In this document: piece by piece, positions 37,009 through 46,596 of the stretch
Position numbering within the stretch: position 1 is the stretch's first letter
Layout of the letters: every line of letters starts with the position of its first letter
Source: RBG-13-51-18 sp050014095
GTDB taxonomy: Bacteria > Chloroflexota > Dehalococcoidia > Dehalococcoidales > RBG-16-60-22
Assembly: GCA_050014095.1 (NCBI GenBank)
Contig: JBEKDZ010000002.1
Span: 186,001 to 250,000 of the forward strand
Direction: 5' to 3'
DNA length: 64,000 nucleotides
Program-made: the position numbers and the translations under genes
The notes under the pieces: model-generated
What the model was told of the DNA's origin: nothing
Database searches by the model: none
What the model saw: only the letters and a program-made list of their open reading frames with translations

Positions 37009-38556
37009 CTAAAGCGGCAGCGTATATTTGAAATCGAAAGCGTCCCAGGCTTTTCGCTCTGCTTCATAAGGCGCCGCTTCGACGTGAGGATTGATATCCA
37101 GAATCATCGTCTGGCGGTCTTTGCCATAGACCGGCCATTTGCCGATGCTCTTGCAGGATGGGTCGCCGGTGTAGACGAAAGCGATGCAGGAGTCCTGTAT
37201 CTTAAGCGCCAAATCTTCCTGCTCCGGTCCGGCGCCGGTAAAATCGGCATCAAGAGCGCCGAAAAGGAAGGGATTATCCAGCCCGTGCATCGCGCCCAGT
37301 ATGCCGCCCATCGCCGGCGACTTATAAGTAAAATAGTAGTTATAAGTCGGGGTGCCGTTATCGCGCTGAGCTTCGACGAGGCGGATGGTGGGTATGCGGA
37401 ACATAAGGTCGGAACTGGCCGTTCCTAAAATATCGAGCGGTGAGGCGCTGCTGCCGCGCCTTTTAAGAGCTTCACGGTAGACTTCAATCAATCCGGGCGC
37501 CATGCCTGCCGGTAATAATTGATTCAGTCTGGCGAGCAACCCGGCTTCATCCAAATTTCTCATGTTAGGGTCCATGCCGGTGCTTATTTTCAGTTCATCA
37601 AGGGTATTGCCGGTCATCACGATAATGTTTTTCGCGGAACCCTTTTTAATAGCCTCGATAGGGAAAACCGGCATAACACTGCCGTCAACCACCGGCATGA
37701 AAGGCGTCAAGGCGCCTTTAGCTTCACGGAGGATTGCCCCCAGCTTCTCCTGCCCATCGAGCAGCTGCTGGGTCGTCAGGGCACGTAAAGCGGCGATATC
37801 TTTAGGATTTATATTAATGGTTTTAAGGAATTGTTCGGCTATTCCCACGGCGTTATTGAGTGTGGTGACGGTATTGGTTGAGCCGCTGCGGCTAATTGTC
37901 TTATGGAACAAACCACGCGCCCGGGGCATGCTCAAAAGGTCGTTGATGCTCATGCTGCCAGCAGAAAAACCGGCCACAGTGACGTTATCCGGATTACCGC
38001 CGAAAGCGGCGATGTTATCCTGTACCCATTCCAGCGCGGCTATCTGGTCGAGCAAGCCTTCATTGCCAGTAGCAGGAATTTTACCGTTGGTTATTTCTTT
38101 TAAGTTCAGGAATCCGAAAGCCCCCATACGATAGTTAATGCTGACGAGGACGATATCGCCGCGCTTCGCTAGCTTGCCGCTCTCCAGGAACGGCTCGGTG
38201 CCAGCACCGATAATAAAAGCACCGCCATGTATCCAGAAAATGACCGGTCGGCGCGCGTCATCCAGTCCGGGTGTCCAGATATTGAGGAACAGGCAGCCTT
38301 CATCCTGAAACTCTTTTCCGAAGTCAGGCATACCGGGGGCGGCAATCGGCATGGCATTCTGGGGGGAAATAGCCCCGTATTTTTTTGCGGGCTTAATGCC
38401 GCTCCAGGGTTTTGGCGGCTGCGGTGGCAGCCAGCGTAAATCACCCACGGGCTGGGTGGCATAAGGTATGCCCTTAAACACATAGAGTCCGTTTTCGGTA
38501 TAACCTTCTAATTTCCCACTTTTTGTAGTCATCACAGCCTGTTTATCGGCGCCCAT
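37009..38556 (-). CDS. Type-B carboxylesterase
   Basis: 515 aa. Alpha/beta hydrolase of the para-nitrobenzyl-esterase/cholinesterase group. Oxyanion loop WIHGGAFIIGAG; nucleophile elbow GFSAGS (usually GESAGG); His in AMHGLDNPFLFG. No signal peptide. ATG 38556 is preferred since GGAGG lies 5 bases upstream; the ATG at 38568 overlaps that site. Confidence 0.9.
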   Translation of the reverse strand: MGADKQAVMTTKSGKLEGYTENGLYVFKGIPYATQPVGDLRWLPPQPPKPWSGIKPAKKYGAISPQNAMPIAAPGMPDFGKEFQDEGCLFLNIWTPGLDDARRPVIFWIHGGAFIIGAGTEPFLESGKLAKRGDIVLVSINYRMGAFGFLNLKEITNGKIPATGNEGLLDQIAALEWVQDNIAAFGGNPDNVTVAGFSAGSMSINDLLSMPRARGLFHKTISRSGSTNTVTTLNNAVGIAEQFLKTININPKDIAALRALTTQQLLDGQEKLGAILREAKGALTPFMPVVDGSVMPVFPIEAIKKGSAKNIIVMTGNTLDELKISTGMDPNMRNLDEAGLLARLNQLLPAGMAPGLIEVYREALKRRGSSASPLDILGTASSDLMFRIPTIRLVEAQRDNGTPTYNYYFTYKSPAMGGILGAMHGLDNPFLFGALDADFTGAGPEQEDLALKIQDSCIAFVYTGDPSCKSIGKWPVYGKDRQTMILDINPHVEAAPYEAERKAWDAFDFKYTLPL

Positions 38557-38743
38557 AGATGCCTCCATGATATAATATTTATTAGGTGAGATAGTTACCT
38601 TCTGATATTATTGCCTTATTATACCACTTAAAAATCCACTGTCAAATATACTCTCTGATATTGCGTATCGAGTAGCAATTCATACAATTATCATGCTGTT
38701 GCATAGTATTTAAAAGATAATTCTACGTTTTGATTATATATTA

Positions 38744-38772
38744 TTGACAATCTCTTCGCATTGTGATATTAT
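38744..38772 (+). promoter_or_regulatory. Putative promoter of the molybdopterin oxidoreductase operon
   Basis: TTGACA at 38744-38749 and TATTAT at 38767-38772, 17-base spacer. Confidence 0.7.
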
Positions 38773-38792
38773 GATACTGGAGGTTGACGAAA

Positions 38793-39509
38793 ATGAGATG
38801 GGGTATGGTAGTAGATTTATCAAGTTGTGTAAGGTGTTTCGGGTGTGTGGCAGCCTGCCGTATCGAGCATTATCTCCCGATGGGCATCACCTGGCCTAAG
38901 CTCGTGGCGCTAGAGACCGGCGGCGATAATCCGACGGTATCAACCTACTCTGTGCGTTGCAACCAGTGCAAGGACGCACCCTGCGTCGACGCCTGCCCGA
39001 CCGGCGCGACAACACGCCGCCCCGACGGCATCGTCGTCGTCGACCAGGATAAGTGCGTGGGCTGCCGCTATTGCGTGGTCGCCTGCCCTTACCAGAATCG
39101 CACCTTCCTTTCTAAAGATAAAGACCAGGGCTTTTTCCCAGGCAGAGTCCAGACGGACTTTGAAAAAGCGGGTAAAAAGCTTTACCGGCACCAAATCGGG
39201 ACAACCGAAAAATGTAATTTCTGTGTCGAACGCATCGACGCCGGATTGGCAAAAGGACTAAAACCGGGCATCGACCGCGATGCCACGCCCGCCTGCGTCA
39301 ATACCTGCCCTGCCAGGGCGCTGACCTTCGGCGACCTGGACGACCCTAACAGCGAAGTATCACGCCTGATAAGGGAACGAGGTGGCTTTCAGCTTCATAA
39401 AGAGTACAATACCGACCCCTCGGTCTTCTTTATCGACGGTAAAATAGGCAAAACAGATACCGAACCAGCACCGCATAAGGAGTCGGAAGCAATAGGAGTG
39501 GCGGATTAA
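38793..39509 (+). CDS. 4Fe-4S ferredoxin-type electron-transfer subunit (NrfC/PsrB-like)
   Basis: 238 aa. Carries electrons between the membrane subunit and the molybdopterin subunit. Four cysteine groups are visible (CVRCFGCVAAC, CNQCKDAPCVDACP, CVGCRYCVVACP, CNFCVERI...CVNTCP), fitting four 4Fe-4S clusters. ATG 38793 follows GGAGG at 38779-38783; a TTG at 38784 is in frame but overlaps that site's spacing. Confidence 0.93.
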   Translation: MRWGMVVDLSSCVRCFGCVAACRIEHYLPMGITWPKLVALETGGDNPTVSTYSVRCNQCKDAPCVDACPTGATTRRPDGIVVVDQDKCVGCRYCVVACPYQNRTFLSKDKDQGFFPGRVQTDFEKAGKKLYRHQIGTTEKCNFCVERIDAGLAKGLKPGIDRDATPACVNTCPARALTFGDLDDPNSEVSRLIRERGGFQLHKEYNTDPSVFFIDGKIGKTDTEPAPHKESEAIGVAD

Positions 39510-39510
39510 A

Positions 39511-40386
39511 ATGGAAATACATCAATGGATGATTAGCTACACTCGTCAGACAGAGTGGATAGACAAGAGGGGGATACTCCTCTGGATTGCTTTTTACGCG
39601 GGAGGACTGGGCGGGGGTTTATACCTGGTGTCTTTATACTTTAATAGTCTGTGGGGCATGTTCATCAGCTGGCTGATAATCGGCGTTATCAAGGGCGGCA
39701 CGCACCTGCTTTTCCTCGGCAAACCCGGGCGCTTCTGGAGAATTATGTTCCGTCCCCAAACATCCTGGCTGGCGAGGGGCTTTATCTTCGTAGTGCTGTT
39801 CGTAGGTTCAGGCGCCATTCAGTTAATGCTGTCACACTGGATGCCTGGCAGCGTTCCAGAAATTCTTTTCAAGGTATCTACCGGCATACTGGCGTTTGGC
39901 GTCGCGGTTTACACCGGCATCATCCTTAAGAACATCAAAGGCGTACCGTTCTGGAACTCCATTTTGCTGCCAATACTGTTCGTCCTCTGCGGGATACTGG
40001 GCGGCTTCGGTCTGTCCGTGGTTATCGCGCTGGCTGGCGGCGATGTTAACCTTTCCGCCGCGGAATGGGGCAGTCGTGTCCTGCTTATCGCCAATGCGCT
40101 GGTTATCATTCTTTACCTCTTTAAAGCCGAGCAGCGTGAAGAGGTCGGCAAGCAGTCAGTCATGGAGCAGCTACGCGGTAACAACGCGCCGATATTTTGG
40201 ATTGGCATCGTGGCATCAGGTATTGCTATCCCGCTGGCGATTGCCGTAACCAGTCTTATCGCGGGTGAAATTGCATCAGGACTGCTCGTTTTTGGCGTGA
40301 TTTGTGAGATTATCGGCGGGCTGGCACTACGCTACTGCGTGCTTAAAGCCGGCGCTTATAAGCCGCTGGTCGCTAAAGCCCAATAG
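39511..40386 (+). CDS. NrfD/PsrC-like membrane subunit
   Basis: 291 aa with about eight helices. Quinone-interacting anchor of complex-iron-sulfur-molybdoenzymes. The GGLGGGLYLVSLYFNSL and LLFLGKPGRFWRIMFRP segments are typical of NrfD. It starts 1 base after the Fe-S subunit gene. Confidence 0.9.
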   Translation: MEIHQWMISYTRQTEWIDKRGILLWIAFYAGGLGGGLYLVSLYFNSLWGMFISWLIIGVIKGGTHLLFLGKPGRFWRIMFRPQTSWLARGFIFVVLFVGSGAIQLMLSHWMPGSVPEILFKVSTGILAFGVAVYTGIILKNIKGVPFWNSILLPILFVLCGILGGFGLSVVIALAGGDVNLSAAEWGSRVLLIANALVIILYLFKAEQREEVGKQSVMEQLRGNNAPIFWIGIVASGIAIPLAIAVTSLIAGEIASGLLVFGVICEIIGGLALRYCVLKAGAYKPLVAKAQ

Positions 40387-40468
40387 CGTCCAGCCTAAGA
40401 CAAAGTCCTTTCATTCTTTACCTCCTTCATTCCAGAAATGATATCATTTATATAGGAAGATTTTTAAT

Positions 40469-42601
40469 ATGAGTGAAACTAAGATAGTTAAAACAACCTG
40501 TAAAAGCTGTCACGGCGGGTGCGGCGTTTTGGTAACCGTCCAGGATGGCGTTATCGTCCATATAGAGGGCAATCCGGAGGCGCCGACCAAGGGCACGATG
40601 TGCTCCAAGGGACTATCCAGCATCCAGCACGTCAACCACCCCGACCGCCTTAAATACCCACTGAAACAGATGGGTAAAAGGGGCGAGGGCAAGTGGCAGC
40701 GCATCACCTGGGATGAAGCACTGGACACCATCGAGCAGAAAATGAAGGAGTCCATCGCCAAGTACGGACCTTCCTCCATCGCCGTCTCACAGGGGACAGG
40801 GCGGGGCTATAACGAGTACACGCACCGCTTCGCGCGGTCTATCGGCACTGCCAACATCATTACACCGGGCTACATCTGCCATAGTCCCCGGTTGGGACTA
40901 TATGGGCTGGTGACCGGCTACGGCCGGCTTTACTGCGACTATCACGGGTGGGGCGGGGAGTTCCCGAAGACACAGATAGCCTGGGCAAAGCAGCTGGAAA
41001 TAAGCAGCGCCGACGGCGAAATGGCGGTGTGGTTCCTGAATAGCCTGAAATACGTGAAGAACCTTATCGTTATCGACCCACGGGAAACGGCGCTGTCTTC
41101 GCGGGCGACATTATGGCTGCAAATTAGACCCGGCACGGACGCCGCCCTGGCGCTGGCGATGATTAACGTTATCATTAGCGAAGGACTTATCGATAAAGAG
41201 TTCGTCGAAAAGTGGACTTACGGCTTCGATAAACTCAAAGATAGAGTGCAGGAATACACACCGGAGCGCGTCGCGGAAATAACCTGGCTTAAAGCCGATG
41301 ACATTAGAAAAGCCGCCAGGCTCTTCGCTATTGATACACCGGGCTGCATACAAATAGGTAGCTCGCTCGAACGGCAGGCAAACTGTGGTCAGACATTAAG
41401 AGCGATTATCTGTTTGTTGGGCGTTACCGGCAATATCGAAAGACCGGGCAGCATGATTTCCTGGGTACCGCCGTCTACCGGCCAGCGTGAGGACTTCTTT
41501 ACGGAAATACCGATAACCGACGAGATGCGTAAAAATATCGTGGGGAGCGACCTATATAAGATGGGCGCCGCCCGCACTGCGCACTCGGATACGGTCATCA
41601 AGCAGCTGGTTAACGGGAACTCGTTGATAAAGGTGTGGTTCAGCGTCGGCGGGCAGCAGATTATCCACCTCGCCAATACCGCAGAGGTGCTACAGGCGCT
41701 CATGAAGCTGGATTTTCTGATTCATGTCGACCAGTTTATGGGACCGATGGCGGAGCACGCTGATATCGTCCTGCCGGCGGCGCACTGGCTGGAAATCGAT
41801 GATATTTTCGATATGCACCCCCGCTTTATGATTGAAGCCCATAATCGCGTCGTCGACCCGCCGGGAGAAGCCTGGCAGGATAGCAAGATATTCAACGAAA
41901 TCGGCAAGAGGCTAGCGCCGCAATACTGGTTCGAAAACGTCGAGAAGATGCTGGACTATCAGCTGAAAAAAGGCAACATGACCTGGCAGGATTTCAGCAA
42001 AAAGGTCATCCATGCCAGAATGGGCAAGGACCAGATTTACTATAAATACAAGACGGATTACTGGAAAAAAGGGGGCGGCTTCCTCACACCTACCGGAAAG
42101 ATGGAGCTTTATTCCACGACGCTGGAAAATTTGGGCTACGACCCGCTACCCTACTTCCAGGAGCCGGGGGAGAGTCCAGTATCTACGCCGGAGCTAACGA
42201 AGGAATATCCCCTCATCCTGACGACGGGCTACCGGCAGCCCTTCTACTTCTTATCGCAATACCGGAACATACCCTGGCTGCGGAGTTTCCAGAAAGACCC
42301 GGTCATGCAGATACACCCGGACACGGCGAAACTTTACGGCATCGAGGATGGCGACTGGGCATGGATTGAGAGTCTGCGCGGTAGAATCAAGCAGAAGGCG
42401 CGACTTTTCCCGGGGATATTGCGCGGGGTTGTTATGGCGACGGCTAACTGCTTTTACCCGGAGGAACCGGGGCCGCTGCACGGATTGCTGAAGTCCAACC
42501 CTAATGTGCTGACGGATAACAACCACTGCGACCCGATGTACGGTTCGCCGGACCTGACCTGCTTGTTATGTAAAGTGTATAAAGCGGAAGACGGGAAATA
42601 A
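40469..42601 (+). CDS. Molybdopterin oxidoreductase catalytic subunit (DMSO reductase family)
   Basis: 710 aa. Fe-S motif CKSCHGGCGVLV...CSKG at the N-terminus, the likely molybdenum/tungsten ligand Cys in TPGYICHSPR, and a C-terminal dinucleotide-binding domain (MQIHPDTAKLYGIEDGDWAW). There is no Tat signal, so the enzyme may face the cytoplasm or travel with a partner. Substrate unknown; relatives include polysulfide, arsenic and acetylene hydratase-like enzymes. Confidence 0.93.
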   Translation: MSETKIVKTTCKSCHGGCGVLVTVQDGVIVHIEGNPEAPTKGTMCSKGLSSIQHVNHPDRLKYPLKQMGKRGEGKWQRITWDEALDTIEQKMKESIAKYGPSSIAVSQGTGRGYNEYTHRFARSIGTANIITPGYICHSPRLGLYGLVTGYGRLYCDYHGWGGEFPKTQIAWAKQLEISSADGEMAVWFLNSLKYVKNLIVIDPRETALSSRATLWLQIRPGTDAALALAMINVIISEGLIDKEFVEKWTYGFDKLKDRVQEYTPERVAEITWLKADDIRKAARLFAIDTPGCIQIGSSLERQANCGQTLRAIICLLGVTGNIERPGSMISWVPPSTGQREDFFTEIPITDEMRKNIVGSDLYKMGAARTAHSDTVIKQLVNGNSLIKVWFSVGGQQIIHLANTAEVLQALMKLDFLIHVDQFMGPMAEHADIVLPAAHWLEIDDIFDMHPRFMIEAHNRVVDPPGEAWQDSKIFNEIGKRLAPQYWFENVEKMLDYQLKKGNMTWQDFSKKVIHARMGKDQIYYKYKTDYWKKGGGFLTPTGKMELYSTTLENLGYDPLPYFQEPGESPVSTPELTKEYPLILTTGYRQPFYFLSQYRNIPWLRSFQKDPVMQIHPDTAKLYGIEDGDWAWIESLRGRIKQKARLFPGILRGVVMATANCFYPEEPGPLHGLLKSNPNVLTDNNHCDPMYGSPDLTCLLCKVYKAEDGK

Positions 42602-42608
42602 ATAGAAT

Positions 42609-42810
42609 AGTCATTGCGAGGGAGTCCTTCGCTGTGCGTAGGATAAACTCCGCGACCGTGGCAATCTTGTTGCCCTCTGTCATTCCAGCGAAGGCTGGAA
42701 TCCACTTTATGGATTCATAAATTATCGTATATCTATAATGGATTCTGGCCTACGCCAGAATGACATTATTAGCATACATAGGGATTGCCACGCTTCGCTC
42801 GCAATGACAA
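42609..42810. repeat. REP-like palindrome cluster after the molybdoenzyme operon
   Basis: Contains GTCATTGCGAGGGAG...CGTGGCAATC, CATTCCAGCGAAGGCTGG AATCCA, TGGATTCTGGCCTACGCC AGAATGACA and GATTGCCACG...CGCAATGACA. Two of these families also occur at 10953-11038. Confidence 0.85.
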
Positions 42811-42817
42811 AGACTTT

Positions 42818-42847
42818 ACCCTCTCTCATTAAAGGAGAGGGTTTTTT
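42818..42847 (+). terminator. Intrinsic terminator after the molybdoenzyme operon
   Basis: ACCCTCTC / GAGAGGGT hairpin with TTTTTT, between the convergent oxidoreductase and dehydrogenase genes. Confidence 0.8.
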
Positions 42848-42864
42848 ATTACTCTTAGGACTTG

Positions 42865-43947
42865 TTATTTAAATGTAATGATATTCCGCAATGCTTCGCC
42901 CTTTACCACAGCATCTATCGCTTCGTTAATTTTTTCCAGGGGGTAGCGCGCGGTGATAAGCTCATCCAATTTGAGAATCCCGGCTTTATAAAGCGCTATC
43001 AGCTTGGGAACTTCGGCGTGGAGCTGGGTGGTGCCCATAAAACTGCCGGTAAGCGTCCTCTCGAACCGGATGATGTTGAACGGAGAATACTTTGCCATTT
43101 CGGTGTATTTGGGCAGGCCAACCAACACCGTCATACCGCGGGGGTTGGACATATCGAGCCCCTGCTCGACGGCGGCAGTACTGCCCACGGTAACGAAGAC
43201 ATAGTCCGCCCCTTCGCCCCCGGTAAGCTTCTGAACTTCTTTGATAGCATCCCCCTTGGTCGAGTTAACGGTATGGGTAGCACCGAAGATCTTGGCCGCC
43301 TGCAGCTTTTTATCCGAGATATCCACGGCGATGATAGGATAGGCACCAGAAATAGCTGCGCCCTGCACGGCGTTTAGCCCTACGCCGCCAATACCGATGA
43401 CAACGCAGCTGCTCATCGGCTTTACTCTAGCGCGGTTGACTACCGCCCCGAAACCGGTGATGACGCCGCAGGCAAGCATACACGCCCTGTCCATCGGCAT
43501 ATCGGCGGGGATTTTTACCAGCTGCGATTGGTCGACGATGGTGTAGTCGGCAAAGCTGGCAGTTTTTATCAGCATATTAAGGTCCTGCCCTTTCTTGTTA
43601 TGCATGCGGGTTTCTTTATCCATCGGGAAAACGCCGCTACATAGATGGCTTTGACCCGCCAGGCAGAACCGGCACTTGCCGCAGGAAATTAGTAGCGATA
43701 GTACCACGGGGTCGCCGGGCTTGAATCCGGTAACGCCTTTACCGACTTCCTCCACATACCCCGCCGACTCGTGCCCGCCGACGAAGGGAGTTTGGCCGGG
43801 AAGCTCTCCTTTAAAGAAATGGATATCGCTGTGGCAAACGGCCGTCGCCGCCAGCTTTACTTTCACCTCGCCCTGCTTCGGCGGGTCCAAAGTTATCTCC
43901 TCAACCACCAGGGGCTTGCCTATTTCGTAACAGACTGCTGCTTTCAA
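42865..43947 (-). CDS. Zinc-dependent alcohol dehydrogenase (MDR family)
   Basis: 360 aa. Catalytic-zinc residues Cys/His/Glu in AVCHSDIHF and GGHESAG, structural-zinc cysteines CGKCRFCLAGQSHLC, and Rossmann motif VIGIGGVGLNAVQGA. The fold is that of class III/AdhP-like enzymes. NAD(P) preference and substrate cannot be told. Confidence 0.93.
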   Translation of the reverse strand: MKAAVCYEIGKPLVVEEITLDPPKQGEVKVKLAATAVCHSDIHFFKGELPGQTPFVGGHESAGYVEEVGKGVTGFKPGDPVVLSLLISCGKCRFCLAGQSHLCSGVFPMDKETRMHNKKGQDLNMLIKTASFADYTIVDQSQLVKIPADMPMDRACMLACGVITGFGAVVNRARVKPMSSCVVIGIGGVGLNAVQGAAISGAYPIIAVDISDKKLQAAKIFGATHTVNSTKGDAIKEVQKLTGGEGADYVFVTVGSTAAVEQGLDMSNPRGMTVLVGLPKYTEMAKYSPFNIIRFERTLTGSFMGTTQLHAEVPKLIALYKAGILKLDELITARYPLEKINEAIDAVVKGEALRNIITFK

Positions 43948-44029
43948 GCTATCCTCCTTAAATATTTATCGTTTTAGTATCATTAGTCTATTTCGCCAGA
44001 AGAATAAAGTCAAATCCGTGTCTCGCTAT

Positions 44030-44059
44030 TTGACAAAGCTCGTTTTCTAAACTTATGAT
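44030..44059 (+). promoter_or_regulatory. Putative promoter of the 44110 gene
   Basis: TTGACA at 44030-44035 and TATGAT at 44054-44059, 18-base spacer. Confidence 0.55.
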
Positions 44060-44109
44060 AGGTTTAATTGGAGTTACAAGCGACGTTTTTATAAGAAAGG
44101 GGAAATGAT

Positions 44110-44445
44110 ATGGCCAAAGCCAGGATTATCAACGTTGTCGCTACCGAATGCGCGCCGGAAAACGACGCCAAGTTCAATAAGTGGTATAACGAAGTGCATA
44201 TACCCATGTTGATGAAATATAAGGGGATAAAAAAAGTAACCCGCTATAAGTTAATTGAAGAGAAGGCGCCAAGACCGAGGTTTCTGGCAGTCTATGAATT
44301 CGATACTAAAGAAGATTTAGATGGGCTTTCTAAAAGTGAGGCGTTCCAAGCGGCGATTGCGGAAATGCAGGAAACGTGGAAAGGCCAGATGTTTGATATT
44401 AAATGGGCGGTCAGCGGCGAACCGATTAAAACCTGGGAGCAGTAA
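44110..44445 (+). CDS. Small dimeric alpha/beta-barrel-like protein (EthD-like)
   Basis: 111 aa, monocistronic. The pattern ENDAKFNKWYNEVHIPMLMK...VTRYKL...FLAVYEFDTKEDL resembles ferredoxin-like EthD/Dabb proteins. A catalytic role is not evident. Start ATG 44110 after AAGGGG. Confidence 0.7.
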   Translation: MAKARIINVVATECAPENDAKFNKWYNEVHIPMLMKYKGIKKVTRYKLIEEKAPRPRFLAVYEFDTKEDLDGLSKSEAFQAAIAEMQETWKGQMFDIKWAVSGEPIKTWEQ

Positions 44446-44489
44446 CTGAGCAAGTAAGGGAAGCGGTAATTTTTTTCTTACACTAATGC

Positions 44490-45221
44490 CTATCTGACGC
44501 TAGCGTGAGCGAGTGATTCCTCTTTTTGATACAGCATGCCCATTTTTTCTAAATATAACTTTGCGGCGCTAACTCTTAAATGTTTGAAATTATAATCGGG
44601 GTCGGTTTTGAGCTTGCTGTACATGCTGTTCAGGTGGTGTTCCACTGTTTTAATATCGATGAATAAAGTATCGGCGATTGCCGAGTTGGTATAGCCCTGC
44701 GAAAGCAGGCTAAGAATTTCCAGCTCGCGGGTGGTGAGCTGCTTCAGGAAAGGGCACTCCGGTTTGCCAGCGAACATGAAAGTTGCCAGCGGTGGGTCCA
44801 GAATAACCTGCCCCTGGTTAACGGCTAGAACCGTCCGCCACAGCTGCTGGATTTTATCGAGGGATTGTTTCAAGAAAAGCGCCATGCCGCTTTCACCACA
44901 GAGGGCGAGTCGGCGTAGTAATTCAATATCTTTAGAGCTATAATATACGATTAAAATAACAATACCAATTTTAGGATAGGAATTTCTAATTTTTTCTAGT
45001 TCTTCTATTGTATCTACATCGAGCTTTTTAATACTTAAGAGCATAACATCGGGGGAGAGTTCTGCCACGGCCCGTATCATCGAGCCTTTTTCACCAGTAC
45101 CGGAGATACGCAGTACATCAATATTTGCATTCTTGGTTAATACATTATTATATATCTCGCGATAAATCTCCTGTTCTTCTACTACTAGCAGGCTAACGTT
45201 CTCTGACTTTGACTGTATCAT
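44490..45221 (-). CDS. LuxR-type regulator with degenerate receiver
   Basis: 243 aa. The N-terminal receiver-like domain is followed by a LuxR helix-turn-helix (LTTRELEILSLLSQGYTNSA...KTVEHHLNSMYSKL). At the phospho-acceptor site the sequence is DVMLLSIKK, Ser in place of Asp, so phosphorylation is unlikely. It is divergent from the archaellin genes 690 bases away and could regulate them; this is inference. Confidence 0.85.
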   Translation of the reverse strand: MIQSKSENVSLLVVEEQEIYREIYNNVLTKNANIDVLRISGTGEKGSMIRAVAELSPDVMLLSIKKLDVDTIEELEKIRNSYPKIGIVILIVYYSSKDIELLRRLALCGESGMALFLKQSLDKIQQLWRTVLAVNQGQVILDPPLATFMFAGKPECPFLKQLTTRELEILSLLSQGYTNSAIADTLFIDIKTVEHHLNSMYSKLKTDPDYNFKHLRVSAAKLYLEKMGMLYQKEESLAHASVR

Positions 45222-45911
45222 GCTTTTGCCTTTCAGTGTTATGACTTTATCTTCCTAGCTTCGCTTCCACAGCCCCACGTCAAACAACATTAAGAATTTT
45301 AATACAATCCCATAAAGATACGAATAAAAAATCATAAACAAAGCATTAAAATTCTATTAATTTTTCATTATATTTTGCGCCATTTGGCGAAAACTCCTTC
45401 GTAAAATTAGCTTACGTCCCTTGATTTTGTCATCTCGCTTCCTTAAATACAATACATGCTGCCACCCAATTTACGATGGGGATTATATTACTTTAGTACT
45501 GGATAATTTCCCCAAGTGAATATTAGGTAAACTGCTTGGCAAGATGGGGGATGGTCTAGTATTCACCATGAGCCGAGCGAGGTAAATTGATAGTATCCAT
45601 GCCATGAAAAGAACCAAAGCAGGATTAAAACCGCTGTTTGGCGTTTGCCTTTTTATTGAAAGGCCTATCCCTATTTGCTTCGATGATATCAATAAATTAG
45701 CGTGATATAAACTCAATGAAAGCGAAGAAAACCAGTCTGCATTAAGCATGGTAGACGGTAACCAAAATAACGGTCAACCGTAAAAAATATATGTAAATAA
45801 TATGGAAGGGGGTGATGTTTAAGGGGAAAAAGTAATCTTCTTTATCCTGAAAATGTTAGTTTATCCAAATACATCACAAATCAAAAAAAATCCTACAACT
45901 TAGGAGGAGAA
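45222..45911. other. 690-base AT-rich intergenic region upstream of archaellins
   Basis: No convincing gene. A minus-strand frame of 88 codons at 45483-45749 has no good ribosome site or family resemblance. An imperfect inverted repeat ACGGTAACC...GGTCAACCGT at 45755-45781 could be an operator. The archaellin promoter must lie here, but I cannot place it. Confidence 0.6.
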
Positions 45912-46556
45912 ATGTATAACAAATACTTCAAACATGAGAAAGGCATCACCGGGTTGGAGACCGCTATCATATTAATAGCGTTTGTCGTGGTAGCCGCGGT
46001 TTTTGCCTATACCGCACTTTCTGCGGGCCTTTTCTCTACCCAGAAAGCCCAGGAGGCAGTCTATTCCGGGCTTAAAGAAGCCCAGAGCACGATGGAGCTT
46101 AGAGGCGGTATTATCGCCACCGCCGGCACCCTTGGCGCTCACGGCACTATCAAACAGCTAACCTTCGTAGTGGCCAACGTTCTTGGTGGCGAACCGATTG
46201 ACTTTACCCAACCGACTCCAGCTTCGGCAAACACTGGCGTATCCGAAAATCATAGCTCGAACAAGGTTGTTATCAATTATATAGATTCAGACCAGACTGT
46301 TACCGACCTGTTCTGGACATGCGTCCCGCTGGGGACAACCAACGGTAACGCCCTGCTCGAGACCGGTGAGAAATTCCAGATTACAATTGGGTCTAACGAT
46401 ACCGATGAGGACGGCGGCAATCTTGTCAATGCCCTCCATACCCCCCTTACCGTTAATAAGACCTTTACGCTGGAAATCGTCACCAGTGCTGGCGCCGTGC
46501 TTACTCTAGAACGGACCACACCTGCCTATATAGATACTAAAATGAATCTTCGCTAA
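45912..46556 (+). CDS. arlB: Archaellin (archaeal-type flagellin) 1
   Basis: 214 aa. Filament subunit. The class III signal peptide is textbook archaeal: a short basic leader (MYNKYFKHEKG) cut before ITGLETAIILIAFVVVAAVF, followed by AYTALSAGLFSTQKAQEAVY, the conserved archaellin core helix. The C-terminal part is a beta-rich domain with the typical pattern VVINYIDSDQTV. GGAGGAG precedes ATG 45912. It has nothing in common with bacterial FliC. First gene of the cluster, followed by a close paralogue. Confidence 0.95.
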   Translation: MYNKYFKHEKGITGLETAIILIAFVVVAAVFAYTALSAGLFSTQKAQEAVYSGLKEAQSTMELRGGIIATAGTLGAHGTIKQLTFVVANVLGGEPIDFTQPTPASANTGVSENHSSNKVVINYIDSDQTVTDLFWTCVPLGTTNGNALLETGEKFQITIGSNDTDEDGGNLVNALHTPLTVNKTFTLEIVTSAGAVLTLERTTPAYIDTKMNLR

Positions 46557-46596
46557 TACGTTCTTTATACGGTAAAGCGAAGTTAAAGGAGAAGAA

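Noticed and set aside
45483..45749. Possible 88-codon gene on the minus strand before the archaellins
   Set aside because: No ribosome site, no family likeness and poor codon choice; treated as non-coding.
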